NCBI GenBank assembly: GCA_943735955.1
Contig: CALSEQ010000021.1
Span: forward strand, 213,501-277,500
DNA length: 64,000 bases
Source: Piscicola geometra
Taxonomy: Eukaryota > Annelida > Clitellata > Hirudinida > Piscicolidae
Reading direction: 5' to 3'
The translations under genes and the position numbers were made by a program. A model generated the notes under the pieces. The model was not told where the DNA came from and did not search any database. It saw only the letters and a program-made list of their open reading frames with translations. Below, piece by piece: positions 11,614 through 21,857 of this stretch (the first letter of the stretch is position 1; every line of letters starts with the position of its first letter).

Positions 11614-12037
11614 CTCGCGCTGTCGAGGGCCACCTTTCTCAAAATTAGCCTGAAAGAATCCTGATAGGCCCCAATGAATTTTGTTGCATTTTTTCCTAAT
11701 TCAATTGTGACATTTTTTAGATGTTTCTTTGTCTAAAGGGATCTCGTGGGAACAAGTTGTTATTAAACAGTTGAGCCAATCTAAATTAGTCTCGTGTTTT
11801 AATCCGGTCATCTACGTGCATCTATATAAGCCAATTACTTATATTGCCTACTTTGTAATACAGTTAGGTCATCGTTTTAGATTAAAGAGATATGAAAAAT
11901 AGGTTTCTTCATTGCCTTAAAAGTACATTTAACGCTCACTTTTTTTAAAAAGTAAAAAAAGTTGAATACTTATAAAACGAAGAAGACATTTTCTATGTGG
12001 GGGTTTTATTGATTTGAAGCTGACTAGGTGCTCATTT
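11614..12037. mobile_element. MITE fragment related to 19130-19656 (copy 1)
   Basis: CTCGCGCTGTCGAGGGCC followed by about 420 bp that align by eye to the complete element at 19,130, with many substitutions. It has lost the first few bases of the left inverted repeat and the right terminus. It lies in intron 15. Confidence 0.75.
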
Positions 12038-12044
12038 AAGGTAT

Positions 12045-12440
12045 TAGTATTAGTCTTCATAGTGCCTTTGTATCGACACTCCATATATTTCTCTTCATCT
12101 CCCCCTTTCTCTCCTCTCCCTCTGTCTCCAGATCACTCCCACACTTCCCAGCACCACTTCTTTCATCCTCCGATCCTCCTCCTGGTATCCAAGAACCCCT
12201 TCCATCGGGTCCTGTTCTCCACGCTCCCTTCTCCTAACCGTCAGCCATTCTACAACCCACACTCCAGCAATACGTGACTCTCATTCTCTTCCTCTCCACA
12301 AACACACTTCCTATCCTCCTTCTCATACTTCCAGCGCGCAATTGCATTATTCCTTACCGTCAAACTATCCCCCCTACACATCATCCTAACTTCCGCTCCA
12401 TCTGAACCATCTACATATAAGTGGGTAGATGGGGGGGATA
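12045..12440 (-). mobile_element. LINE C-terminal fragment (family D), copy 1
   Basis: In the copy 2 counterpart the minus frame reads VRNNAIARWKYEKEDRKCVC and ENESHVLLECGL, the C..C...H....C knuckle that follows reverse transcriptase in several LINE clades. In copy 1 a small deletion near 12,420 breaks that frame. Only this tail of the element remains. Confidence 0.65.
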
Positions 12441-12738
12441 ACAGAGGTTGGATAGGTGGGGCAACGGGGTTGGTTTGGTTTGTTGATGGGTTGAAAACTT
12501 GAAGCGATTAGTGGATACACAACGAACCTAGTAATTTGCAGCAGATTTTAGCGTAAAGTCTTAATTTGGCAGCAGTGGAGGAGTCACCTGTGAGGAGAAA
12601 GCAAGAATGATTCAGGCATCTTATTATTATTATTATTATTCGCACCTTAGACCTAGTTACAAACGACCGAGAACTTATTGATAATGAAACAGCCTACGCA
12701 CTACCCACCAACGCACCAACACTCCATCACCAACGCAC

Positions 12739-12988
12739 CAATCTCCCTGAACCACTGGTCGTCCACTTCGTCAGGCAGCATCTCATCGGACTTCCTGTTC
12801 ACCCTCATGATGCCATCCCGAAGTTTGTCGCTCAAGGGCCGATGCTTGCCCAGGCGGCACTGCTCGTACACGCTGGCCAGCTGAGCGAGGAAGAGGGAGG
12901 CTTGGCTGATGACCAGGTCGTTGTCGGGTGCAATCGCCAAGTAGAGGACGTCCTTCGCTTCACCCAGAGGACCTAGCATCATGCTGTC
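12739..12988 (-). CDS. MED13: MED13 exon E15, copy 1
   Basis: Acceptor CAACAACAACAG, donor ATTG|GTGCGT, phase 0 to phase 1. It encodes DSMMLGPLGEAKDVLYLAIA, LAQLASVYEQCRLGKHRPLS and KLRDGIMRVNRKS, which match the RDVAY, YExCRLGQHRP and LRDGIMRVG blocks of the MED13 MID-like region. An aspartate starts the exon and joins the HW that ends E14, restoring the FWExLLLxPYG-type motif. Confidence 0.94.
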
Positions 12989-13111
12989 CTGTTGTTGTTG
13001 TTTTTGATGAAAATGACTTTTACTTTAGAACTTGTTATCCTTTTAATTGATCGAGTGCTTATTCTATAAAAACGACACTTAGAAAGCAAAACTATGCATA
13101 ATAAATAACCA

Positions 13112-13262
13112 AGCAAGCACAAGCAAACACCAAGCAGGCACAAGCAGGCACCAAGCAAGCACAAGCAAGCACAAGCAGGCACCAAGCAGGCACCAAGCAA
13201 GCACAAGCAAGCACAAGCAGGCACCAAGCAGGCACCAAGCAAGCACAAGCAAGCAAGCTGCT
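13112..13262. repeat. AAGCAAGCACAAGCAGGCACC minisatellite, copy 1
   Basis: An interlaced array of AAGCA/GGCACC blocks in the short intron between E14 and E15, starting within about 10 bp of the E14 donor. Copy 2 (48,475-48,583) is about 41 bp shorter. The ACLCLL-type open frames are artefacts. Confidence 0.93.
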
Positions 13263-13271
13263 GGCACGAAC

Positions 13272-13369
13272 CCAATGTCTGACGGAGTGAGGGGCGATGT
13301 TGAGCCACTGTTTCTCATGGCCCACCAACAGGCAGGGAAGAGACTTGGGCTCCGAAGTTTCCCTCGATC
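13272..13369 (-). CDS. MED13: MED13 exon E14, copy 1
   Basis: A 98-bp exon, phase 1 to phase 0. It reads SRETSEPKSLPCLLVGHEKQ and WLNIAPHSVRHW, matching the SPEPLPIPTLLVGYD and SPFxLPFW motifs of MED13. The acceptor is CCACCACTGCACAG and the donor is CATTGG|GTTCGT, which is weak but keeps both phase and motif. Confidence 0.9.
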
Positions 13370-13549
13370 CTGTGCAGTGGTGGTAGTAGTGGTTGTGGTG
13401 ATAGTGCAGTGGTGGAGTTGCAGTAGTAGTTACAGTGGTAGTTCTGGTGGTGCAATGGTGCTGGTGTTAGTTGTGGTACTGCAGTGGTGTTAGTTGTGGT
13501 ACTGCAGTGGAGGTAGTTACAGTGCTGGCACACACAAACAAGCAACAAC

Positions 13550-13948
13550 CTCTTCCAGCCAGCAAGTGGAAGTCCTTCCAAGTGAGGGGGCCTGAGATGG
13601 TGTAGACTGACTCCCATGTGCGAGTGGTGCGTCTCTTCTGGATGGCGTCCTGCAGGAGCGGCTGCAACTTCTTCAACAAACGAACCACTTCGCGCGAGTT
13701 TGAAGCTAGCGGAGCTGAAGCTGTCGTGATGGAGGATGCTGGTAGGTGATGTTGCTGCTGTGATAATTGTTGATAGTGGTAGTTATAGTGGTAAAGCCTC
13801 AACAAGTATTTCATGATGATGGCGACCACAGGACAACAAGCACCTTGGTAGAAGGACCACTTGTGAACACACAGGAGTTCCGAGGACTGCTTGCCTGCCT
13901 TTGAAGGTCTGCTGAGACCGAGGGCTGAATGGCACACTTGACTGCAGT
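13550..13948 (-). CDS. MED13: MED13 exon E13, copy 1
   Basis: Phase 1 to phase 1. Acceptor CACGCTTGCAG with a CCTAAT branch-point candidate upstream; donor AGAG|GTTGTT. It encodes [23 protein letters not shown], then [30 protein letters not shown] and [16 protein letters not shown]. The last three are highly conserved MED13 blocks (LLSLQPxLQDAIQKKRT, GPLTWQQFHKMAGRG). Confidence 0.95.
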
Positions 13949-14278
13949 CTGCAAGCGTGATGGACAGGATGGACCTAGTAGTGCTCCTCATTAGGTTGGT
14001 TTATATTGCGTGAACGAGTAGCCACTACATTAATGCAGTTCATTATTATTACCGTAAAAATGTTTTGACACTTTTCTTTTAAATTTATTTTGTTGAGCCC
14101 TTAGTTCGGACATAAACTTGAAAAACTAGAATGTCTACCAGTGGTAATAAGACCGAAAATAATGTTTTCGGATTTTAAAAAAAGAAATATTTAAAAGTGT
14201 GCGCCTATATCGATATTTTACGGTATTATTATATTATTCAAGAGCTTTATTCTTAAGTTAAGGATAAAATGAACGGGT

Positions 14279-14440
14279 GAACGGGTAGCTGAGTCGGCAA
14301 AGACTCTCGGCTTTGACCAATGATAAAAGGTCCTAGGTTCAAGTGCAACTAGTAACCAAAGGCGCAAACGAAAATATGCAGCCTAAGTGGCCTGGAAGCC
14401 CATTCGAGTTATACGCCACTATAATAATGCTCGTCATAAT
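14279..14440 (+). mobile_element. tRNA-derived SINE, family A, second copy (copy 1)
   Basis: Same head (TAGCTGAGTCGG, GGTTCAAGTGCAAC) and tail as 4279-4460, but more diverged and with a short gap in the middle. It lies in intron 12. Confidence 0.75.
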
Positions 14441-14454
14441 ATGAATGATAGAAA

Positions 14455-14540
14455 TGAAGATGATGATAATGATGATGTTAATGATGATTGTGTTGTTAAT
14501 GATGATGATAATAATAATAATGATGATGATGATGATGATG

Positions 14541-14575
<35 letters not shown>

Positions 14576-14576
14576 G
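14455..14576. repeat. GAT / ATT trinucleotide repeats
   Basis: Interrupted GATGAT followed by ATTATT runs immediately downstream of the SINE, so probably grown from its tail. The poly-D/poly-Y and poly-M/poly-I frames are artefacts. Confidence 0.9.
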
Positions 14577-14626
14577 TTAGTGATGGTGAGGATGATTGAA
14601 GTGGTAATGTTGATGACGATGCATAC

Positions 14627-15111
14627 CTCTCATTTCGAGTTCATTGACGTCATCATCATCGTTGCTGAACTTGTTGACGTCTGCCTGCTGGTTGTAGTTG
14701 GAGACGATGTAGGGCGCGGGAAACTGCGCTGAGAACTGCTCCCTGAAGAGTGAAAACACTTCAGGCGAGATGTCGCCGTTGTTGAAAAGAGTGTTGTTGT
14801 TGCTGTTGTTGTTATTGTTGTTGTTGCTGTTGTTGTTGTTGTTGGTGATGGTAATGGTGTTGTTGTTGTTACTGTTGTTATTGCTGGTGTTGTTGTTTGA
14901 ATTGTTGTTGAATGAATAAGAGCCATTGTTGATGAGGCTGTTGTTGTTTAGGTTGCTAATATCATTGCTAATATTGTCGATTTTGTTGTTATCAGGTGGG
15001 TTGTTGTTGAGTTTTAGGAGGGGAGTTTTGTGAGTGTTGTCGAATCTATCGTGGTAGTGGCCTGTGATGTCAACCTCGTCTTCGTAGAAGAGACCAGAGT
15101 TGTGGCCATAC
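14627..15111 (-). CDS. MED13: MED13 exon E12, copy 1 (intact)
   Basis: Acceptor TTCATGCACAG, donor GAGAG|GTATGC; phase 2 to phase 1. It begins YGHNSGLFYEDEVDITGHYH, matching the conserved NSGLFLEDELDI block. A long asparagine-rich insert follows (about 90 residues, N/S/T only), then FSLFREQFSAQFPAPYIVSN and ELEMR. The insert is coded by AAC/AAT runs. Copy 2 lacks 10 bp just after NSG (see 49948-50422). Confidence 0.93.
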
Positions 15112-15355
15112 CTGTGCATGAAGATGGTGTTGTAATAGCATCATCTTGTTGACTCATACAATGCAATGTATAATGACCACACAAAACTTCGTATAGTCAA
15201 CCGATCAATCTACTGTCTTTCCCTTAAACTTGAACTAAAATTTAAACTTTTTCACCACCATCATTCCCCCACTTTATGCTATCATAGCACTAACTCACCC
15301 AAGGCCCCCGATACACCACCATAACACCAAACTAACCACAACCACACCGACCGAC

Positions 15356-15570
15356 CGGCGGTTGATGATGGCGCTGAAGGCACAGGTGCAGCGGAACTGG
15401 TCGTCAGTGGAGTCTGCAACGAAGGCGGCAGGCGAGAGGTACATGTGGATGTCACTGCCTTCGATGTTGCGGTTGCAGGCGCACAAGGTGCAGCTGTCGA
15501 AGTTCTGGTCCTTGAAGATGTTCAGCATCGAGTCAGAGAGTGCTATGTTCAGACTCAAGCCGCTCACTCC
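15356..15570 (-). CDS. MED13: MED13 exon E11, copy 1 (cysteine-rich block)
   Basis: Acceptor CACACAACAG, donor CGCCG|GTCGGT, phase 0 to phase 2. It encodes LNIALSDSMLNIFKDQNFDS, CTLCACNRNIEGSDIHMYL and DDQFRCTCAFSAIINRR. The cysteine pairs (CTLCAC, CTC) and the LSxSxxNIFKDxNFDSC block are typical of MED13. No difference between the copies was noticed. Confidence 0.95.
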
Positions 15571-15712
15571 CTGTTGTGTGGTGGTGTGTGTTGGTTTGTG
15601 GTGTGTTTGGTTGTGTTGTGGGTTGGTGCTTTTGATTGTGGTGGTTGTGTTGTGAGGATTGGTTGTGGTGGTGTGTTGTGAGGATTGGTTGTGGTGGTGT
15701 GTTGTATTGTGA
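15571..15712. repeat. GGTTGTGGTGGTGTGTTGTGAGGATT minisatellite, copy 1
   Basis: About two full 26-bp units plus flanking degenerate ones, directly upstream (minus sense) of the E11 acceptor. Copy 2 carries more units (50,882-51,100), so the array has changed length since duplication. Confidence 0.9.
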
Positions 15713-15714
15713 TA

Positions 15715-16503
15715 CAGTGCAACTCAAAATAATAGGAACAACAGTTTTTTTAATTTACAATTCCACATTTTATTTTTTCAATTCAAAATGCATACGATTC
15801 AAATTTACAAAATTTATTCATTAGTTCTTTTTTTATTGTTCAGAGGGATTAAAACAAAAAGACTACAGTTTTTGTGTCGTCTGCTTTTAAACAAACAAAA
15901 TTTAAATGCCATCTTTTTTTCTTACTTTTATTTTGTATATAAACTAACAATTAGTGAATTATTTACAAAAGTTGTAATTATGTAAATAATGGGAAAAGAT
16001 AAAAAAACTATTTAACATTTTGTTATTAAAATCTGATAATTAAGCAAATTGCTGACTTGTTGATTATTTATTTGTTGATTATTATTACTGACAAATTGAG
16101 TAAAATTTAGTACAAATTTAATTTTAAAAGATCCAAAAAAAATGCTACTATAAAAAAACAGGAAGACCAAAAAGATTTGGCAAAGACGAATCTCAAGATT
16201 GGTGAGGGAAGCTGCAAAAGAAAAATCAGCGCCAAAGTGACGAAAACGATCTTCAATTCGACTGCAGTGTGTGAAAGATATAAAAAATCGGGAAAAAGTT
16301 TTTCAAATATGCATAGAGACAGCATACTTTGCATTGAAACAAATTCATGTCATGCAAGATTAGAATGGACAAAAATTATGTGGATTTTAGAGATAAATGG
16401 AACTGTGTAATATTTTCTGATGAAAATAAATTTAACTAGTCCTGAAAATGAGCGGTATTATTGGTCTGACACATACGTCGATCTGGTGGAAGAACAGTCA
16501 TGC
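15715..16503 (+). mobile_element. Tc1-like transposon remnant, copy 1
   Basis: It starts with a Tc1-type terminus CAGTGCAACTCAAAATAATA next to TA. Transposase traces follow in shifting frames: GRPK near 16,155, RLEWTKI near 16,360, FSDENKFN near 16,420 (DE-type catalytic box) and ENERYYWSDTYVDLVEE near 16,450. Frameshifts and missing segments show it is dead. It is cut at 16,503 by LINE A2, so the right end is missing. Confidence 0.78.
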
Positions 16504-17842
16504 AAGAAATTGATTAATGAAAAATGAGCAGTAAATTTGTAAGTTATTGTTATCGGTCGAACAAGTACGTTTTCGGGGAACGGCTGAATGTCGCGGTCGA
16601 GCTCGGGGATTTGAGTCTATTGGGAAGACTATTCCAAAGAGTCGGCGCTGCAACAAAAAAGCTTCTTGCACCTGCATACTTGAGTTTGTAGCTCTGTGGA
16701 ACTACATCTCTTGACCTAGCAGACCTGAGTCTTTCTCTCTGGGGAAGACTTGCTCTCATGACAATGCTGCTCGACAAATAATCTGGGCACTCATTAGACA
16801 GACACTTGTGCATTAACAAGATGTTCAATTCTATTTTCAACACGGAGCCAGTGAAGCTCCTTGAGAACAGGGCTGATGTGATCATACTTTCTAGCACCTG
16901 TTATGAGCCTAGCTGTGGTGTTGATTATAGACTGAATTTTCTGCAGCTGCGTCATTGGCGACCCAGTAAGAATGATATTGCCATAGTCAATTCGACTGAG
17001 AACCAAAGCAGAAGCCAATGTTCTCAGTGAGTCCTTGGTCAATAACCATCTTATGGATCGTATTTGGCGTAATGAAGCAAAGCAGGTTTGAGTCATCTTG
17101 TTGATGTGTGTCGTCATGGTGAGGTCTTTGTCGAGATAAACTCCTAGGTTTCTGACACTATCGGAAGGAATTATCTCGTTCTGACAAATGCGAACTGGAT
17201 CTTTGGGAGTGTGAGTAGAGTTTCGACGGGATGAGAGCCAGATAACTTCAGTTTTGCTGGAGTTAAGTTTCAGTTGATTGGCACCCATCCAAGCAGCAAT
17301 TTCATCAATGCATGATGACACCCTTTCTTGCAGGTCAGCCTGATGACCTTTAATGCAGTGACCGTAAATCTGGGTGTCATCAGCGTACTGATGAAAAGCG
17401 AGCGCATGTCTAGCTGCTATTCTTTCCAAATCTCCAGTGTACAAAGAGAACAGTAAAGGACCAAGGACTGAACCTTGGGGGACTCCTACAGCGGAAACCA
17501 ACATTGTCGATTTTGTCCCACTACAGTGGATGTCAAAACATCTGTCATTTAAGTAGTCCCTAAACCATTCTAACGCAAAGTCAGAGAAACCATAGGAGAT
17601 GTGCAGTCTTCGGAGCAGTGTTGCGTGATCTACCAGATCGAAAGCTGCCGATAGATCAAGCAAAACTAACAATGTAAGCTTACCGTCATCTGCTGCCCTA
17701 ACGATGTCTGAAAAGACTTTGGTTATGGCAGTTTCTGTCGAATGATGACGACAGTAGGCTGACTGCAAGGGAGGGAAAAGATGAAATTCTGCGAGGTAGT
17801 TGACTACTCTGTGGAGAACTAATCTTTCCATGAGTTTGGACA
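16504..17842 (-). mobile_element. CR1/L2-like LINE fragment (family A2), copy 1
   Basis: A 5'-truncated relative of the LINE at 6,661-9,475. One frame (17,870-16,794) covers reverse transcriptase with LDLSAAFDLVDH, VGVPQGSVLGPLLF and FHQYADDTQIYG, so the catalytic YADD is present here. It then breaks by frameshift into RSRDVVPQSYKLKYAGA near 16,690. The endonuclease part is absent. Confidence 0.9.
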
Positions 17843-17900
17843 ATTTTTCCAGATTTTTAAAATGCTGCACTATATTGAAGTGTGATGGTTGTGATGGTTT

Positions 17901-18904
17901 TGTAGCGTGCCGTGTACGCTATGTACACACGGCCACTCCTTAGACCCCTTTGTCTCATACTGTATATAAGGAGCCTTTGGATTAATAAACGCTCTCTCTC
18001 TTCCATATTTCAATACGATACGCTTCAATTGGTGACCCCGACGTTTCAACCTCGTGGACTCTCCAACAACATTTCTAAGAACTACATCTCATTCTTGGAG
18101 AAGTTACAGAGACTGCCGCAGTTCAACCGCATAAAGAGTAGCAACAACTAAGACAAAAAAAACAAGAGAAGCAAAAACAACAAAAATAAGCTTTATAAAA
18201 AAACAACTAAACAACAACAAGAAGAAAAAAAAACAAAAAGAGGCAGATGTTTTTCCGACCACGTGGGTTTCTCGTTTTGGCATTCCGCTTCATCTTGTAA
18301 CGGACCGAGAACGCCAATCTGAGCCCGAACTCAAGAGTTCTTTTCCTGCATTGATCACTCCCTTACCGTTTTCAAAATCACGAACCTCTGGTGAATGCCT
18401 TCTACAACCAAACTCCACTGAAGTCTGATCGCCAGCAACGCCATCCGCCACATATTTCAGAATACGTCTGCTCATTTGAGTACATACGTGATTTTTTTTG
18501 AAAATATTGTGGCAGATGCGCTTTCTGGTACCGATACAGAAGAACAACGGAAGAACAACGGAAGAACAACAGAAGAACAACAGAAGAACAACGGAAGAAC
18601 AACAGTAGAACACATAGAAATACAAAAGAATACACAAAGAAATAAAATTTAAAAATAATAAAATTTGAAAGAATTACATTTTAAAAGAATTACAATTTAA
18701 AAGAAATACAATTTAAAAGAAATATGATTTAATAATAATTTTTTACTACTCATTGGCTCCGCCATCTGCGAGGGGACTATTGTAGCGTGCCGTGTACGCT
18801 ATGTGCACACGGCCACTCCTTAGTCCCCTTTGTCTCATACTGTATATAAGGAGCCTTTGGATTAATAAACGCTCTCTCTCTTCCATATTTCAAAACGATA
18901 CGCT
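17901..18904 (+). mobile_element. Miniature LTR retrotransposon (TRIM-like), copy 1
   Basis: Two direct repeats of about 124 bp (17901-18024 and 18781-18904) begin TGTAGCGTGCCGTGTACGC. Each contains TATATAAGG and AATAAA. After the left repeat comes TTGGTGACCCCGACG, a typical tRNA primer-binding site. A purine run (GCGAGGGGAC) precedes the right repeat. The interior is only about 750 bp and encodes no gag or pol, so it would need enzymes from another element. A lone repeat of the same kind is at 58751-58876. Confidence 0.85.
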
Positions 18905-19129
18905 AAAGTTTGTTGGTTGCAGCGGTGAGTGAGATGGTATTGGTGGTGGTGGCATATTGAGTAGTGGTAGCTTCAAGTAGTTTGCAGAATTATATTTTAA
19001 TGCGGGTGGTTGTTATTAAAAGAATGATGCATTTTTTTGATAAAATTATTCACCTTTAATTAGATGAGCATGTTAAATTATACTACTTGAGGCAACTACA
19101 TCTGATGTATAAAGATCACAGTGACAAGG
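18905..19129. other. Spacer, nothing recognised
   Basis: AT-rich intronic sequence between the TRIM and the MITE. No open frame of note. Confidence 0.5.
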
Positions 19130-19656
19130 CAGGGCTCGCGCTGTCGAGGGCCACCTTTCTCAAAATTTGCCTGAAAGAATCCTGATTGGCCCCAATGAAT
19201 TTTGTTGCATTTTTTCCAAATTCAATTGTGACATTTTTTTAGATGTTTCTTTGTCTGAAGGGATCTTGTGGGAACAAGTTGTTATTGAATTTGAGCCAAT
19301 CTAAATTAGCCTCGTGTTTTAATCCGGTCATCTACGTGCAGACTCGATCAATCTATATAAGCCAATATACTTATATTGTATACTTTGTAATGCCGTTAGG
19401 TCATTAAAGTCGCCTTAGATTAAAGATATTAAAAAATGGGTTTCTTCATTGCCTTAAATGCACATTTAATGCTCACTTAATTTTTTTTTGAATAATTATA
19501 AAACGAAGAAGACATTTTCTATGTGGGGGTTTATTGATTAAAAGCCGACTAGGTGCTCATTCAAGGTGAGTTAAATGAAATATAAAAGTGCGCATAATAC
19601 ATGGGACTTTTTTTTACAAATTTGACCCTAAAAATGTAGGCTCAGCGCGAGCCCTG
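19130..19656. mobile_element. MITE with 14-bp terminal inverted repeats, copy 1
   Basis: The left end CAGGGCTCGCGCTG is the exact reverse complement of the right end CAGCGCGAGCCCTG. The element is flanked by direct repeats CAAGG (19125-19129 and 19657-19661). There is no coding capacity. CAGGG termini resemble hAT elements, but those make 8-bp target duplications, so the superfamily stays open. Confidence 0.82.
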
Positions 19657-20104
19657 CAAGGTAATTATGATTAAAGTTTATAAATGGTGATTATTCACGC
19701 TTATTATTGGGATGATCTCAGCTAATCTATATTAACCATTATTATTGAAATTATATATAATACTATTTATAATATTAAAAATACAGAATAGAAAACGATG
19801 ATATAAAAAAAATACAAAACAGAAAAATACAAAACAATAAAATACAATACAGTACAAAACAATAAAATACAATACAATAAAAAAACACAATAAAATACAG
19901 AAAAATACAATACAACGCAATGCAATACAATACAATACATACAATACAATACATACAATAAAATAAAATACATTACAATAAAATACAATAAAATACAATA
20001 AAATACAATAAAATACAAAAAGATAAAATTAACGTGGCGCAAACGCGAACGAGCTTCAAGGTGAGAGAGTAATGAAGAAGAAGAAGAGGGAAGGAAAGAG
20101 GTAC
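19657..20104. repeat. AATACAATAAA low-complexity tract (about 19790-20025)
   Basis: Irregular AATAC/AATAAA repeats in intron 10. The F/Y/I/C-rich minus frames through it are artefacts. A 25-bp piece resembling the tail of LINE A follows at 20,031. Confidence 0.8.
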
Positions 20105-20361
20105 CTCATGGCCGCATGCGGAGTTGTTGTTGTTCGGGTCGACGGAGTGCAGTTGTTTGTTGAAGGAACTGCTCGCGTTCGAAGGAGGCGACATCAGCTC
20201 GTAGTTCGGAGGTGTGCGTTGTTGTTGTTGTTGTTGGTGTTGTTGTTGGTGTTGCTGTTGGTGTTGTTGTTGTTGTTGGTGTTGTTGTTGTTGGTGTTGT
20301 TGTTGGTGTTGTTGTTGGTGTTGTTGGTGTTGTTGGTGTTGTTGTTGTTGGTGTTGTTGTT
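20105..20361 (-). CDS. MED13: MED13 exon E10, copy 1, truncated at the breakpoint
   Basis: The donor GCCATGAG|GTACCT and the last part of the exon are intact: TPPNYELMSPPSNASSSFNK, LHSVDPNNNNSACGHE. Upstream, the Q-rich codon repeat runs into unrelated sequence at 20,361, with in-frame TAA at 20360-20362. No acceptor is present. The full exon is at 55494-56049. Confidence 0.9.
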
Positions 20362-20708
20362 AGTGGTGTATATCGTATATGTGAAATGTGAGAATGTTTA
20401 TTTCATTATTTTCAATTAAGAATTTAATCTATTTAATAAGTTTATTTCAAATATCATGCAAAAAAAATGCAGCTGAATGAAAATTACAAAACATTTGGCG
20501 AGAAGAAATGAAAAAATAGGACATGTGTCATATAGGTATAATAATTGCCGTCACTTCGGTTGTCATGAGGGATGATAACGATCAAAGTAAAAAGCCGTTT
20601 GGTAAAAAAAACAAGATAAAATTAATGATTTAGAAAAATCTTTTATTTAATTTCTTTCAGCCACAATGAGTTATGAATGGCCACTCAGCTATCAATTTTG
20701 CTTATCTG
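20362..20708. other. Unique AT-rich sequence at the duplication junction
   Basis: No gene or element recognised. If the duplication is a simple tandem, the same sequence should lie at the equivalent place left of the window. Confidence 0.5.
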
Positions 20709-21857
20709 AACGTCAATGGGTCTCTCTGGCGTCAATGGGTCTCTCTGACGTCAATGGGTCTCTCTGACGTCAATGGGTCTCTCTGACGTCAATGGGCCTC
20801 TCTGACGTCAATGGGCCTCTCAGACGTCAATGGGTCTCTCTGACGTCAATGGGCCTCTCTGGCGTCAATGGGCCTCTCTGACGTCAATGGGTCTCTCTGA
20901 CGTCAATGGGTCTCTCTGACGTCAATGGGCCTCTCTGACGTCAATGGGCCTCTCTGACGTCAATGGGTCTCTCTGACGTCAATGGGCCTCTCTGGCGTCA
21001 ATGGGCCTCTCTGACGTCAATGGGTCTCTCTGACGTCAATGGGTCTCTCTGACGTCAATGGGCCTCTCTGACGTCAATGGGTCTCTCTGACGTCAATGGG
21101 TCTTTCTGACGTCAATGGGTCTCTCTGACGTCAATGGGTCTCTCTGACGTCAATTGGCCTCTCTGACGTCAATGGGTCTCTCTTACGTCAATGGGCCTCT
21201 CTGACGTCAATGGGTCTCTCTTACGTCAATGGGTCTCTCTTACGTCAATGGGCCTCTCTGACGTCAATGGGTCTCTCTTACGTCAATGGGTCTCTCTGAC
21301 GTCAATGGGCCTCTCTGACGTCAATGGGCCTCTCTGACGTCAATGGGTCTCTCTGACGTCAATGGGCCTCTCTGGCGTCAATGGGCCTCTCTGACGTCAA
21401 TGGGCCTCTCTGACGTCAATGGGCCTCTCTGACGTCAATGGGCCTCTCTGACGTCAATGGGTCTCTCTGACGTCAATGGGTCTCTCTGACGTCAATGGGC
21501 CTCTCTGGCGTCAATGGGCCTCTCTGGCGTCAATGGGTCTCTCTGACGTCAATGGGTCTCTCTGACGTCAATGGGCCTCTCTGGCGTCAATGGGCCTCTC
21601 TGGCGTCAATGGGTCTCTCTGACGTCAATGGGCCTCTCTGGCGTCAATGGGTCTCTCTGACGTCAATGGGTCTCTCTGACGTCAATGGGTCTCTCTTACG
21701 TCAATGGGCCTCTCTGGCGTCAATGGGTCTCTCTTACGTCAATGGGTCTCTCTGACGTCAATGGGTCTCTCTGACGTCAATGGGTCTCTCTTACGTCAAT
21801 GGGCCTCTCTGGCGTCAATGGGTCTCTCTTACGTTAATGGGCCTCTCTGGCGACAAT
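20709..21857. repeat. 19-bp satellite with CRE-type palindrome, left block
   Basis: About 60 units of GGGTCTCTCTGACGTCAAT. Variable sites are T/C after GGG and GAC/GGC/TAC before GTCA. Many units contain TGACGTCA, the CREB/ATF palindrome. Mixed variant order forms a higher-order pattern shared with 23705-25868. MGLSDVNGPLWRQ-type frames are artefacts. Confidence 0.97.

Noticed and set aside
16177..16410. 77-codon plus frame as a functional gene
   Set aside because: It is one frame of a broken Tc1-like transposase; the transposase motifs shift between frames.
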